The position numbers were made by a program, and so were the translations under genes. From Marchantia polymorpha subsp. ruderalis (taxonomy: Eukaryota; Streptophyta; Marchantiopsida; Marchantiales; Marchantiaceae), in NCBI GenBank assembly GCA_037833965.1, contig AP031353.1:27220501-27284500 (forward strand): DNA of 64,000 nt, given 5' to 3'. Positions 1 to 10,014 of this stretch are shown here, in pieces (positions within the stretch are counted from its first letter, which is position 1; each line of letters starts with the position of its first letter). The notes under the pieces are model-generated. The model ran no database searches. It had not been told where the DNA came from and saw nothing but the letters and a program-made list of their open reading frames with translations.

Positions 1-216
1 TTACTTCGAGTAAGCCTTGATTGTAATTCAGGTTACGCTGCAGCATGTGCCTTCAGGGTAACCCTTGTAGTATTTCTGGGAATGACAAGTGCCTAAGAAT
101 TCAAACTCTTCAATAGACTGTTATGGTGTGTTACTGGACCGTTTCTCAATTGAGTCTCTCAGTTGGACCTGTGTTCTCTGCGCGTTTTGTGAGTTGAGAG
201 TGTTGTTCACCGCGTG

Positions 217-631
217 TGAGTGACTTCGATCCGAAGTAGGAAGTCCAGACCGGGTGCCTTGTGCTAGCAGAAACTAGTGGAAGGGTTGTAAAAGCCGGAG
301 TTGGGAGTCACTACCCGCAGATTCGCTGACTGTACTCGCGAGAGACTTTCCCCCTGAAATCTTAAGTAGATGTCCTAACCGACCTCCGAGTTGTGTTTCG
401 ATAGTTTCAGGTGTGTGTGTGTTGAGTGAACTACGCTGCACTGTGCGACCTCCGAGTGAACACTCCGAGTGAACACTTGCAGTATTTTTGGGAGTGACAG
501 TCGCCTGAGAATTCAAACTCTTCAATAGTCTGTTAAATGTGACACTTTGTACTCTGTGTGTTGCCTTTGTCCCTGTGGGTTCGACCTTTCTACCACTATA
601 TTGCAGTTTTAGCCTTTGGTGGGTTATTACA
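217..631 (+). repeat. Left long direct repeat of the LTR-like element
   Basis: This block aligns with 1577-1949 through shared stretches such as TTTCCCCTGAAATCT-like, GTTTCAGGT and GGGAGTGACA, and both end in TTACA. The left border is approximate. Its divergence from the right copy implies an old insertion if the two were identical at birth. Confidence 0.5.
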
Positions 632-1420
632 GGCAGTCAAACGTGCGGAGAGGCTGATCACAACTTCAAGTAAGCGGGAGCAGATGCATGCTGAGAAGCT
701 TGCTAAGGTTGAAGCACGAAGAGCCAAAGAAGCGTGTATCGCCGAAGATCTTCGGGGAAATATTGCAGAGGCAAAGACAGCGGAAGAAGAACTTCGCAGT
801 ACGATTGCGGAGCTCACGAATGAGCGTGACAAGAAATTCAAACGCGCGGAGGAGCTAACGGCGAGTCTGGCGGAGAAAATCTGGAAGCACGAAGGGGATT
901 TGACGGATTGGGCGATGAAATTGGCGGATTGTGAGTCGGCCAGAGCTTCGGCGGTCAAATGTAGATTAAAGGTCGAATCGGAACGGCGGCGGTTACAGGA
1001 GTAGTTTGGGAAGGCTACCATGAAATTGGAAGAGTTGCGGAGGAGAATGGAGAAGTCATAGCCGGCATACTGTCAATTGCGCGATGAGGCGACCGACGAG
1101 TTGAGATTGCGTGTTGAGAAGTACCTGCGCGGATTCGCAATGTGGGGATTGCAATCGATAAAGTGGTTGAAGCTAGATTCGCTGGAACGTCGTTTGATGA
1201 GTACTAATCCGCGGGACACAAGCAGATAGTAGAGTTAGTTAATTCTTTTTCTGAGGGCTTTGTAGAGGCGCGGGAGAATGTAGAGTTTGAGATATTAAAC
1301 GTTTTGCGTAGGTTAGGTGCAGACATAAGCTCAGACGACGATGTAACCGCTACGTCGGATGGCACCGCACTTAAGAGCAGTTTGCCTCAAGCGGTTGATA
1401 TTCCTAGGCCACCATTGTGA
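558..1420 (+). pseudogene. Coiled-coil protein remnant inside the LTR-like element
   Basis: The internal region codes for a charged, heptad-rich protein dominated by Glu, Lys, Arg and Ala, typical of a long coiled coil. Recognisable pieces include LADCESARAS and KVESERRRL, then further downstream GFAMWGLQSIKWLKLDSLER. I recall closely similar repeated predicted proteins in Physcomitrella gene sets, but this was not checked. No enzymatic domain is visible. It is treated here as the coding remnant of an old repeat; it is broken and no function is proposed. Confidence 0.55.
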
Positions 1421-1576
1421 ATAAAGAGACCCAAGGCTCTTTCCTTTGGGGGCCTTTTCTGTCATTTGGCTTGTCTTGACTGTGAATCTGTATCCACTGC
1501 GTGTTTGTGTGCTGGTGTGTGATCTAGACATCGAGCATAATGCGCTCCTATATGACGAAGTTACCGCATCATGAGT

Positions 1577-1949
1577 TGTGAGTGTCCAGCCTGAATGTTC
1601 CGAGTAGCCGGGGTTCCTCGGGGTTTAAGAAAATTCGGGTCTGGATATTCGGGTCAGTAAGTTGGATGTACACAATGCTGGGAGGATTTTCCCCTGAAAT
1701 CTGAGTGTGAGGTCACAGACGATTCTCACAAATGTTGATTGGACAAGTTTCAGGTCGTGAGGGTGATCATACTCTACTCTTTGGATCTTTGGCCGTAATT
1801 GAGCAGTGTCTTCTGGGAGTGACATGGGCCTAAGAAGTAAAACTCATGAATAGAATGTTAATACGTGACAAATCGTGACTTTTGTTGTTGAGTCTGTCCT
1901 CGTGGATCTGTACCATTATGCTCCATTTTGGTATTTTTCTGTCATTACA
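1577..1949 (+). repeat. Right long direct repeat of the LTR-like element
   Basis: Partner of 217-631 in the same orientation. It ends in the same TTACA motif, after which the sequence turns AT-rich and unrelated. Confidence 0.5.
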
Positions 1950-1960
1950 ATAGTCTCGAA

Positions 1961-3630
1961 GAGTAGATCAAGCCTATATGTGAAAAATAAAAAACATAGT
2001 GATGGAAAATTCAGATCTGGAAATATTGAAATGGTTTCTCTGCCAGTAGAATGTAAGTGATCAATCTGCTTCAAATCTTAAATTTTTTTCTTATTACTAG
2101 ATGAAACGATTCCCTTCTTTCATCAAAGTGTAATTAATGACTCTGGTTACTTTTTGTACAGAGAATCAGCCAACAATTACTTCAAGTTGAGAGTAGAAAT
2201 TTTGATAGCTCTTCCGAGCTTCTTGGTCTCAAAAAAAATGTGCAAATCAAAAATATGCGTGCATTGAGCTATCTCTGATATCAATTGAAAGGTCCAACAA
2301 TCAAAATTGATCATCATGCACGACATTCACAACACCAAGATAATGTCCTTCAACTTTCACAGGCTACGTTCATGAGCAAGAGTAGATTCTTCACTAAAGC
2401 ATAGGTATATACACGGCCTCCATAGCCAAGTTTTCCTCCTTCTTGCTCACTCTTGAAGTGCAACTCTAAACTGAACGTAGTGAATGGCTACTTCTCTCTT
2501 CTATACAAGAAGAGATAAGATGCAGATCTTAGCTAACATAATCACAGTCAATTACCCTTACCATGTTTATCACTAATTGGAGTTAATCCGAGATAAAATT
2601 AATCTAACAATTAATATGTTTTGATAGTATTGATATGAGCATGTTTTGTATCTCGACAGCTCAGCATCTCTTGTATTCCTTTTCATTGTGAAATCTTCAT
2701 AGCTATGCTTCCATATTATCATCATGGAGAATATTTGTTATGGCACTCGAGATTTTTGAGTTGTCTAGGTCAAAAAGGTATGCAAACAACAACAAAATGT
2801 AATATAACGTGTTTGACCCAGGTTCAATATCCTATGGTCATTGCTATAAAAGTCAAAAGTCAACGTAGAAAAAAAAATTAAAGCATGGAGCAAGAGGTCT
2901 CCAGATCTGTCTAAATCATGTTGTTATCGCATATCATGCTCCAGACATGCATCAACCAGAAAATATCAAACGCGTCCAGAGAATATCAAACATTGTGGGT
3001 TTGGTTGTGTAAGTCAATGTACAAATCAGATGTTTTACTCATGAATATCTAGCAGCTGCTACATATTGCTTTGGATTTTTGAATGATGTTTCATGGTTTT
3101 CATTCTCTTTTAATTGTATTCTTATGCAGGTTATGTCCGCATAAGTGACTACTGGTGCAATTGTATATGCTTATATGTCAACAGTATCTACACTAATCCA
3201 CATACATCTTATTCCAATATAAATGTAAATCCATCTCTAATAAAAAATTTAAGCTATTAGTGAAAAAAGGAATGAAGATTCCGAATCTAACAGTAGATTT
3301 TAATCTATAAATTAATTGTGGAATTATTTCTCGTTTCTCTCCTTTTTCTCTCACTGGCTTTCACTTTGCATTTTTTCATATGAGTATTGCACACCAGATG
3401 ATTCATCATGTAAGTGAAAATAACACATTTCAATTCAGAGAAGTTGGTTAGGAAGTTTTGTAGTATTCTCTGGATTAAATAAAGAAAAGATCATCATTAT
3501 TTTGGTTAATATTTCACTTAATACACTTAATTTATAAATATAAAGTTAATGAAAAATACATATTTTTTAGTCCTTAACCATATCATTTGCATGCTTGTAT
3601 TAACCTAACAAGTAGAAAGTATTATTTTAG
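1961..3630. other. AT-rich intergenic DNA, nothing recognised
   Basis: There is no open frame of note and no repeat that I can define. The sequence is AT-rich with short homopolymer runs. Confidence 0.6.
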
Positions 3631-3961
3631 AGAGGGGTTAGTTATCACTCGCTTAGGATTTATTGGACTTTTGGCTAAATCAACCCCGACGGTATGCCCA
3701 TATGATCGCGCACACTCTAGAACCCGTCGAATAGTATACGGTCGGGTTGTTTTAGCCTGCAATTAGCCCTCACCTTAATATACGGTCTTATCTTATTGGT
3801 CGAACATCCTATAATTGCTATTGCATCCCTATTATCATGCATCTACTACTACCCTGCATCGACCAATAAGAAAATTGTATATATTGCTTCGACCAATAAA
3901 AGAATTCTTTATACAAGAATGAGGCTAATTAACCTTAAGTGAGCGATAATTAACCCGCTCT
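3631..3961. mobile_element. MITE-like element with about 28 bp imperfect terminal inverted repeats
   Basis: The left end (3631-3657) and the reverse complement of the right end (3933-3961) match at about 24 of 27 aligned bases with two single-base gaps. They share GGGTTA, TTATC and CTTA blocks. The interior is non-coding and holds inverted copies of a TTATTGGTCGA motif near 3794, 3865 and 3889, so a transcript or single strand would fold. The 331 bp length, TIRs and lack of coding fit a MITE. No clear target-site duplication was found, so the superfamily is open. Confidence 0.6.
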
Positions 3962-4363
3962 TTTATCTTATTGTCAATCTAAAATATTCTCGGTTATTGC
4001 ATAATATTCTCTGTATAATTTATTGACCATGACCCCCTAAACATTTTATTACCTCTAATCCAATAGATGACAACTTTAGAAACCCATAGGTTTCATTAAA
4101 ACTAAGAAAGTATGAGAATCTTCTCATCAAAGCCTTAGTCTACAGAAGTTGCATGCTGTTTCATGCACGCCACATACTACCGTGTTGCTGATGGAAAGAA
4201 TCGAACAATCATACTTCTATAAGACGGTGTATTCTCCTCGGTTTGGTTATTTAACGTATAAAGAAAAAATATATGATCGTATGTGTGGGAGTATACTTGC
4301 TAAACAGGTGTGAACAAGGTCAGTTTAATCTGCTAGCGTTGCGCTTATCCTGGGCCTACAGTG
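3962..4363. other. Intergenic DNA, nothing recognised
   Basis: No gene or defined repeat is visible between the MITE-like element and the palindrome cluster. Confidence 0.6.
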
Positions 4364-4409
4364 CATTGTCAACTAATTCGGTCCGGTAGGACCGAATTAG
4401 TTGACAATG
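4364..4409. repeat. Perfect palindrome 1 (21 bp arms, 4 nt spacer)
   Basis: Positions 4364-4384 and 4389-4409 are exact reverse complements around the spacer GGTA. The match stops abruptly on both sides. It is the first of three perfect fold-backs within 340 bp. Confidence 0.95.
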
Positions 4410-4410
4410 A

Positions 4411-4617
4411 TCCAATGAGGAAGCGACAGCTTTTTTAGAGGATGCGGAAATATCTGACAGTTTGCAGCCTCTGCAGCCGCCGCAGCATTTGAAAAATATA
4501 ATGACGATGTCACGCAAAAGGAGACAAGAGAAGTCCAGAGTGTCACAGAAAGGTTCAATTGAGCTGCTCTTATCACGCAAGGACAAATCTGTTGCGGATC
4601 CCTCAGATGACATGTGA
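4411..4617 (+). other. Coding-like fragment of about 68 codons between palindromes
   Basis: One plus-strand frame stays open from 4411 to the TGA at 4615-4617, inside the left arm of palindrome 2. Its composition resembles genuine protein: an acidic start (EEATAFLEDAE), a Gln/Pro-rich middle (LQPLQPPQHL) and a basic Ser-rich tail (RKRRQEKSRVSQKGS). Base composition is much higher in GC than the surrounding DNA. It has no ATG at its start and begins immediately after palindrome 1, so it looks like a captured piece of an exon or cDNA rather than a gene. I do not recognise the protein. Confidence 0.35.
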
Positions 4618-4642
4618 CTCACATGTCATCTGAGGGATCCGC
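4594..4642. repeat. Perfect palindrome 2 (24 bp arms, 1 nt spacer)
   Basis: Positions 4594-4617 and 4619-4642 are exact reverse complements around a single C. The arm contains GGATCC and ACATGT and is unrelated to palindromes 1 and 3. Confidence 0.95.
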
Positions 4643-4645
4643 TTC

Positions 4646-4702
4646 TAGCTTCCATAGCCACATAAGCTCACATGATGTGAGCTTATGTGGCTATGGAAGC
4701 TA
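4646..4702. repeat. Perfect palindrome 3 (28 bp arms, 1 nt spacer)
   Basis: Positions 4646-4673 and 4675-4702 are exact reverse complements around a single G. It starts three bases after palindrome 2 ends. Confidence 0.95.
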
Positions 4703-6900
4703 AAGCGTACTATGGGGGCGAACATGGGTTCGTGAATGTCAACCTCGGACACTCCATAATCATTTCACTGACTCAGCAATGATGTGCAGACTTCTCGTTC
4801 GAATTGCGTCAACGCATGTAAAAAGATGGCAAACCGAGAAATATAGTTAAAAAGATGGGACGACCCCATCGTAGAGGATGAGTCCGAAAGGTACTTTGGG
4901 GCTGGGCCCTAATGGCCGGCCACCACCTGCCCAGATGCAGACCAGACGTTTGAGGCGGTGAACTAAGGAGAACTCATTGAACTCAAAAGAGACGGAGATC
5001 TGCGGGCATGACTTGCCTCGAAATGTGCAGTTCGACATCTGGCTCCAATGAGCAGACTTCGAACTTGTCCGCGCTCTCAAGGATAGACTTACTTTATGTA
5101 ACCCTTTAATGTCCTCCGAATCCCAATTGCATAGGAGGTTTTGAGCCTCAGCTTCTGCTCTTTATTCATGGCCGCGCAACTTTCTGACTCCTCACATGCG
5201 GAGAAGAGCAGACATTCTATTTTGACTGGGTCCTGGTCCCATGCCCAGGACCCTACAGCTCCATCTTCCCTGCCTCCCACACGGAACATCCCCGTACCAT
5301 TTCCAACTACAGGGAACGTGGGACCGTAGCCTTCGGCCCTGGTAATTTGCTCACGATGCACTCTGACTCTGCAAGTGCTGAACATTTGTAGAAAATGAAT
5401 TACTCTCTTATGCACTTTTAACAATTCTGTAAGAATAACGTGCAAATGTTCATTCAAGCAGTACAAGAAATCGTACAAGAAAAAACGAAATGAATACCAA
5501 ATCTTTTGAAATAGTAGTCAAGTGGAGTCCCATTTTCATTGTCCTTTTCCATGTGGATCTATTGAAATATATTGATAGTGTCTCGTCTTTCGGACGAGTG
5601 GGGAAAGTTAGAGCAAAGAAGTGATATCACGGTTCGCAGACTTTAATGATTACGTTTGCGGACAATGATATACTTGATGTACCGCAGATGTCAATAATAT
5701 GTAAACTTGATAAACAGATGAATAAATATAATTTCAAGGAGACACATGGAGAAACAAAATTAGTGTTGACTCATGAATATGTTAATATTTATACTTGAGA
5801 TTAATATCTCAACGAAACATTTACATAGTGAAATAAAAAGGACATGACGTATTTTTTCTCATGACAATATCGAAACTTAAGTCTAAGTTTTTTTTCAGCT
5901 ACTCCCAGGATGAGGAGATGTTACACGTTACACAGTTCTAACGTTTAAGCATCTACACAAGTATCTCTTAAGAAGAGTAGAGTGTACGTACCCCTATCCA
6001 GTGAAACGATGAAGCACGGCATCCTCAGCATTTTTGTCTTGTCGCCTCTCCAGCCTAACAAAACACATGATTTCTGTGTGGGTCAAAAGTGTGCTCAGGT
6101 AAGAAACAATCGATTAGATATACTTCCCCATGACGGTGGCTTGAATACATGATATATGATACAGAATATTTACACAAGTGAGACACGGTCCCAACTAGAG
6201 GAGTGAAACTCTTGCTCTGTTCCGTCTTTCTGATAAACGTTCCGACCTTAATTTGTAAGCCTCTTGAGTCTCTTGGTTTCGTAATTATGTAGTTTTGCAA
6301 TCTCTTAGCTGCACAGCATAAAGGGTGAAACAGAGACAAAGAATTCGATCCGGAGGTATAATTTCTTGGTCGAGAGGGATCAAGTTATAGAAAAAAATAT
6401 AAGTTGATAACAAGATTTCTTTAATATATTGCACAATCATCTACAAAAAAATAATGCATTCTCATTCTCGCAAACTTTTCAGAGTCAGCATAGATACTCT
6501 CGTTCTTGCTAGAGGAACGAAAGAGTCTACTTCTATTCCATACCATGATTCTTTACGCTACACTCACTATTCATCTAAAAAGATTAATGATAAATACAAT
6601 CACATACCCTCCAGTTATCTGTCATAAATTCGATCCAAAATCATCACATTCTTCTCTTCTCATTTTTTTTTCGGAACAAAGTGTAATTATTTTTTATTAC
6701 AATACATATTCACACCCTGTTGTTTTGAGATGTTTATAATACCGCGCCATGTCAAACACTAGATATTTATTAGCACATTGGGTATATAATTTATGTTCTC
6801 TACATTATGAATTATTCATATAAATACATGATGAGTCTAAATTAATACCACAAAAAGCGTGAATGATACAAATATAGTAAAATTAAGGTAGATATTCATC
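4703..6900. other. Low-copy intergenic DNA with one unassigned minus-strand ORF
   Basis: The first 800 bp are fairly GC-balanced and the rest is AT-rich. The longest open frame is 5089-5478 on the minus strand (about 129 codons). It resembles no family I know and sits in a stretch that is also partly open on the plus strand (5141-5329), so I do not call a gene. A small hairpin (CTCGTC / GACGAG) lies near 5580-5598. Confidence 0.4.
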
Positions 6901-8960
6901 TTTCTAATTGAGTACACAGCTTCATAACCGATGATTGGAGACGAGGATGAAATGAGAGACTGTGAAATCAGTCAAAATGATCGAACTTTTTATATGTAGC
7001 AATTTAAATGTATGATGAGAGCGTAGTTTACAACTTGGGTGTAAAGAATGTTAAGAAAAATGTAAATAATGTGGATGATTTATGATGACAACTCCAAAAA
7101 AACTAGTTTCTTGAGTTTTAGCAACCCTTGTTGTCAAATGATTTCTTATGCGTTAAAACCATATTTTGTAGAAGAAATTTTCATCTCAATTGCATAAATT
7201 TTTTTCTCTATTTGCAATAGATGTAAAAGATTATAATATGTAGAATTATATTTTCAATTTCAAATCAGATTAATAAAACTATCAAACTCAAAACTAAGAT
7301 AATATTAAGTAACAAAATTGTATTTGTTTTAGGTCTTTAACTTTATAAATATGAAGATATTTTCTATCAATAAATTTTTTAAATTGAAAATTACGATATG
7401 ATATTTATGGTGCAAAGGTTAATTATATTATGAAAAAAATATTGGAAAAATTTATTATACGCTTATAATATATAATATATATGTAAAATGTACTAGTTTT
7501 GTACATTGTAATATATTCAAATATTGCTCAACTACTTTCATAAATAAGAAATCCTTTTGAATAAAATTTTCACCACTCTCAATATTTGGAAATTGTGAAT
7601 GAATAAAAATAATTCAAATTTTGAATCTAAATTTTTTTAATATCAATACTGAAATTCATATTGAGATCACATAGCATATCATTTTACATTTTTAGATTTT
7701 AAGAATTATATTTTCATGATAGAAAATAAAAATTGATGATTAAAAAATTCACAATAATTTTTCAATAATAAATAAAAATTTTAAATATCTATCAGAGGTT
7801 GATGTTTATATTTTAAAACATCAAATTGGAAGTTATAAAAACATTTTGATATGATAAAATAAGCATGTTATTCCTTATTAATTAAAAGGGTAAAAATTAA
7901 AGGTTAAGAGTTTCCTAAAAAAATTCAATTAAATAGTTTATTTAACTTATTGAGTTTTAAAACCAAACTTATACACATATAATTTTGACGTAACAAAGAA
8001 ATCTTGAAAAGTGAATGTATTTTTTGTCAAGATGATAGAATTTATTAGTTTGTTGTTTCTTTGTAAATTTGATGTATATTACAAAAGCTGGTGTTTGAAA
8101 AAAAGTACATGATGATTTATAAACAAATTGAATATAAAATTCATCTTATAATTTTTTTAATGTTGATATAAGACTTTAAGAAAATTCAATGCATGTGTAA
8201 TATCAAAATTGATTCAATATGGCAATTTTTGCACATTTTTACTTCAAAATAAATTTCAATATAAAAAAGAAGATATTTTTTAAAAATGATATCTATTATG
8301 ATTTCTAACATGTTGAGATCATTGCAACTATTAAATTTTGAATGCGGTTAATAATGATTAAGTCAAAGTTTAAAGTTGTAAGTCAGTAATATGTAAGCAA
8401 GCACCTATATTTTAAGTTGTTGTTTAAAAATTTAAATCTAAGACTTAATCCTTTATTTTGTTACATTATCAACTTTGAAAATTTTCAGTTGTAAGATAAA
8501 GCAATAGAAAGTTGTACATTGATATCAATTGATATTTCTAATATGAAATATAACTTTAACAATTTAAAATTAAGATTTATTTCAATAAGCAGTAGACATT
8601 TCTAAAGATGAATTATTATCATTGACAAATCATGTTGATGTAAAATGTTTATTTTGGGATTTTTTTCCAGGTTATGTTTGTTGTATTGATGTTTATAGTG
8701 TGTTGTGTTACTAATCACTTTTATGCTACTATTGATCTTGTATATCAATAAAATTATTTTTGCTTTGAAGAAAGTATTTGCAACATATATATACTAGGTA
8801 AGTATGTGTAGGTATTGGGTATTTAGATGTCTTTGTGCTAGGAGATTATGATATGTTTGATACTTTTTGTGATAAATTTTGAATAAAATTGAAGATATTG
8901 TAAAACTTTAATAATCTTAACTTCTTATTTTATTGGAAATCTCTAGAAATTTCAATTTAA
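6900..8960. other. AT desert
   Basis: Extremely AT-rich, with long A and T runs and no sustained open frame. It is probably decayed repeat DNA, but no family could be named. Confidence 0.6.
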
Positions 8961-9140
8961 TAATTTAAAATTGGGTAGGGATGCACATGTTGTGTTGTGG
9001 GAAGTACCAATGTTGGCAAATGATGTTTGCAGAAGATTCGGATTTGACGTTGGAGAGTGAGGAAGCTATTCTTCATAAACTCTTGAAATGTGTCTCACAT
9101 AATCGGTATGTTGATAGTTTGTATCGTGTACATATAGACA

Positions 9141-9179
9141 AACTCTGTAGGTCAAAAAGCGTTTTTGTCCTACAGAGTT
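9141..9179. repeat. Near-perfect fold-back (18 bp arms, one mismatch, 3 nt loop)
   Basis: Positions 9141-9158 and 9162-9179 are inverted copies with a single mismatch around the loop GCG. It resembles the cluster at 4364-4702 in form but not in sequence. Confidence 0.9.
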
Positions 9180-9524
9180 ATGGTGAAGTGATGTCTTGAG
9201 ATCTCTATAGATAATCTCGTTTCCAAAGTAATAATTATGCAATGTAAGGTGGTCAATTTCATTCTCTCAACATGCAAAAAATGATACAATTGTAACTTTG
9301 GGTGGCAAAAAAAATCAGATATTCCAACCTTTAGTCTTTTCAGCATGTCGTGCATTTGTTCCACGTGTACAATACTGTAATTTGAAGAAATTTCATCTTT
9401 GGAACTATAACCCAAGTAGATTCATTTTACATGTCTATCATATAACAGTCAAATTTGGATTACTCCTTCACATACTTTCATAGGTCCTTGACTCATTGAC
9501 CTACACAAGAAATCAGTCTCCGCA

Positions 9525-10014
9525 CTATCCATTCAGACGGTCTATGGACGATTGAAGTATGACATGGCAGTTAGATTGACCAACCGTATTGGAAATATGA
9601 TTCTCCTTATACTGACGGTCCCAATCAAAGGTGAAAACAGGATTGTCAGATATTTCATCTTCGATTGACATACCGCAGCACGCTTGAAGAAGACTCGAGA
9701 GTCGAGGGATGTAGCGGTCATTCTTGGTTTCTTGATCGAAGTCATCCGCAGACCCATTGGGGTCTTCACCATCGCCCTTTGACAAGGACGGTATGTGCAA
9801 GAAACTATGTAGAGGAAGATTCTTGGCAAGTATTGTATCCAATGTACGCTTCATGAAGACATTCTACTGGTGGTGTTGGGGAGAGCAACAATAATCGCCG
9901 AACGGCAATTTGTTTTGGATCTCCCCGGAAGTGTGCTGTCCCAGTAAGCACTGTGGCTGGTTTGCCCAAAGTATCCATCACCTTTTGTAGCACATTTGAA
10001 TCAGCCTTGGGCAA
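9525..10014 (-). other. Unassigned gene-like fragment
   Basis: Two overlapping minus-strand open frames (9805-10014 and 9525-9854, in different frames) give sensible compositions, for example GTAHFRGDPKQIAVRR in the first and DDFDQETKNDRYIPRL in the second. They could be neighbouring exons or a frameshifted remnant of one host gene. I found no convincing splice pair joining them and no domain that I recognise, so it may equally be chance. Confidence 0.2.

Larger units (their letters stand above)
1..1960 (+). mobile_element. Fossil LTR-like non-autonomous element
   Basis: Two diverged direct repeats of roughly 375-415 bp flank about 0.95 kb of internal sequence. A further partial copy of the repeat lies at about 1-125. 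All three share a recognisable block (about 68-122, 480-535 and 1808-1861), and the two long copies both end in TTACA (631 and 1949). The internal part codes for a coiled-coil protein remnant, and I see no gag, protease, reverse transcriptase or integrase. This fits a short LTR-type (TRIM/LARD-like) element or a similar repeated unit. It is broken, with at least a couple of breaks, and the repeats have diverged a good deal, so it is old. No convincing primer-binding site or polypurine tract was found, so the LTR class is an inference. Confidence 0.5.

Noticed and set aside
4872-4896. Hammerhead-ribozyme-like string (GATGAGTCCGAAAGG)
   Set aside because: It resembles the conserved core plus stem II, but the second core strand (CGAAA after the stem) and a cleavage-site stem are missing.
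5089-5478. 129-codon minus-strand open frame
   Set aside because: No known motif, and the opposite strand is partly open too. It is mentioned in the region note only.
8981-9199. Possible reverse-transcriptase-like open frame
   Set aside because: Only a short FAEDSD-like string suggests it, there are no neighbouring RT motifs, and part of the frame is made by the fold-back.
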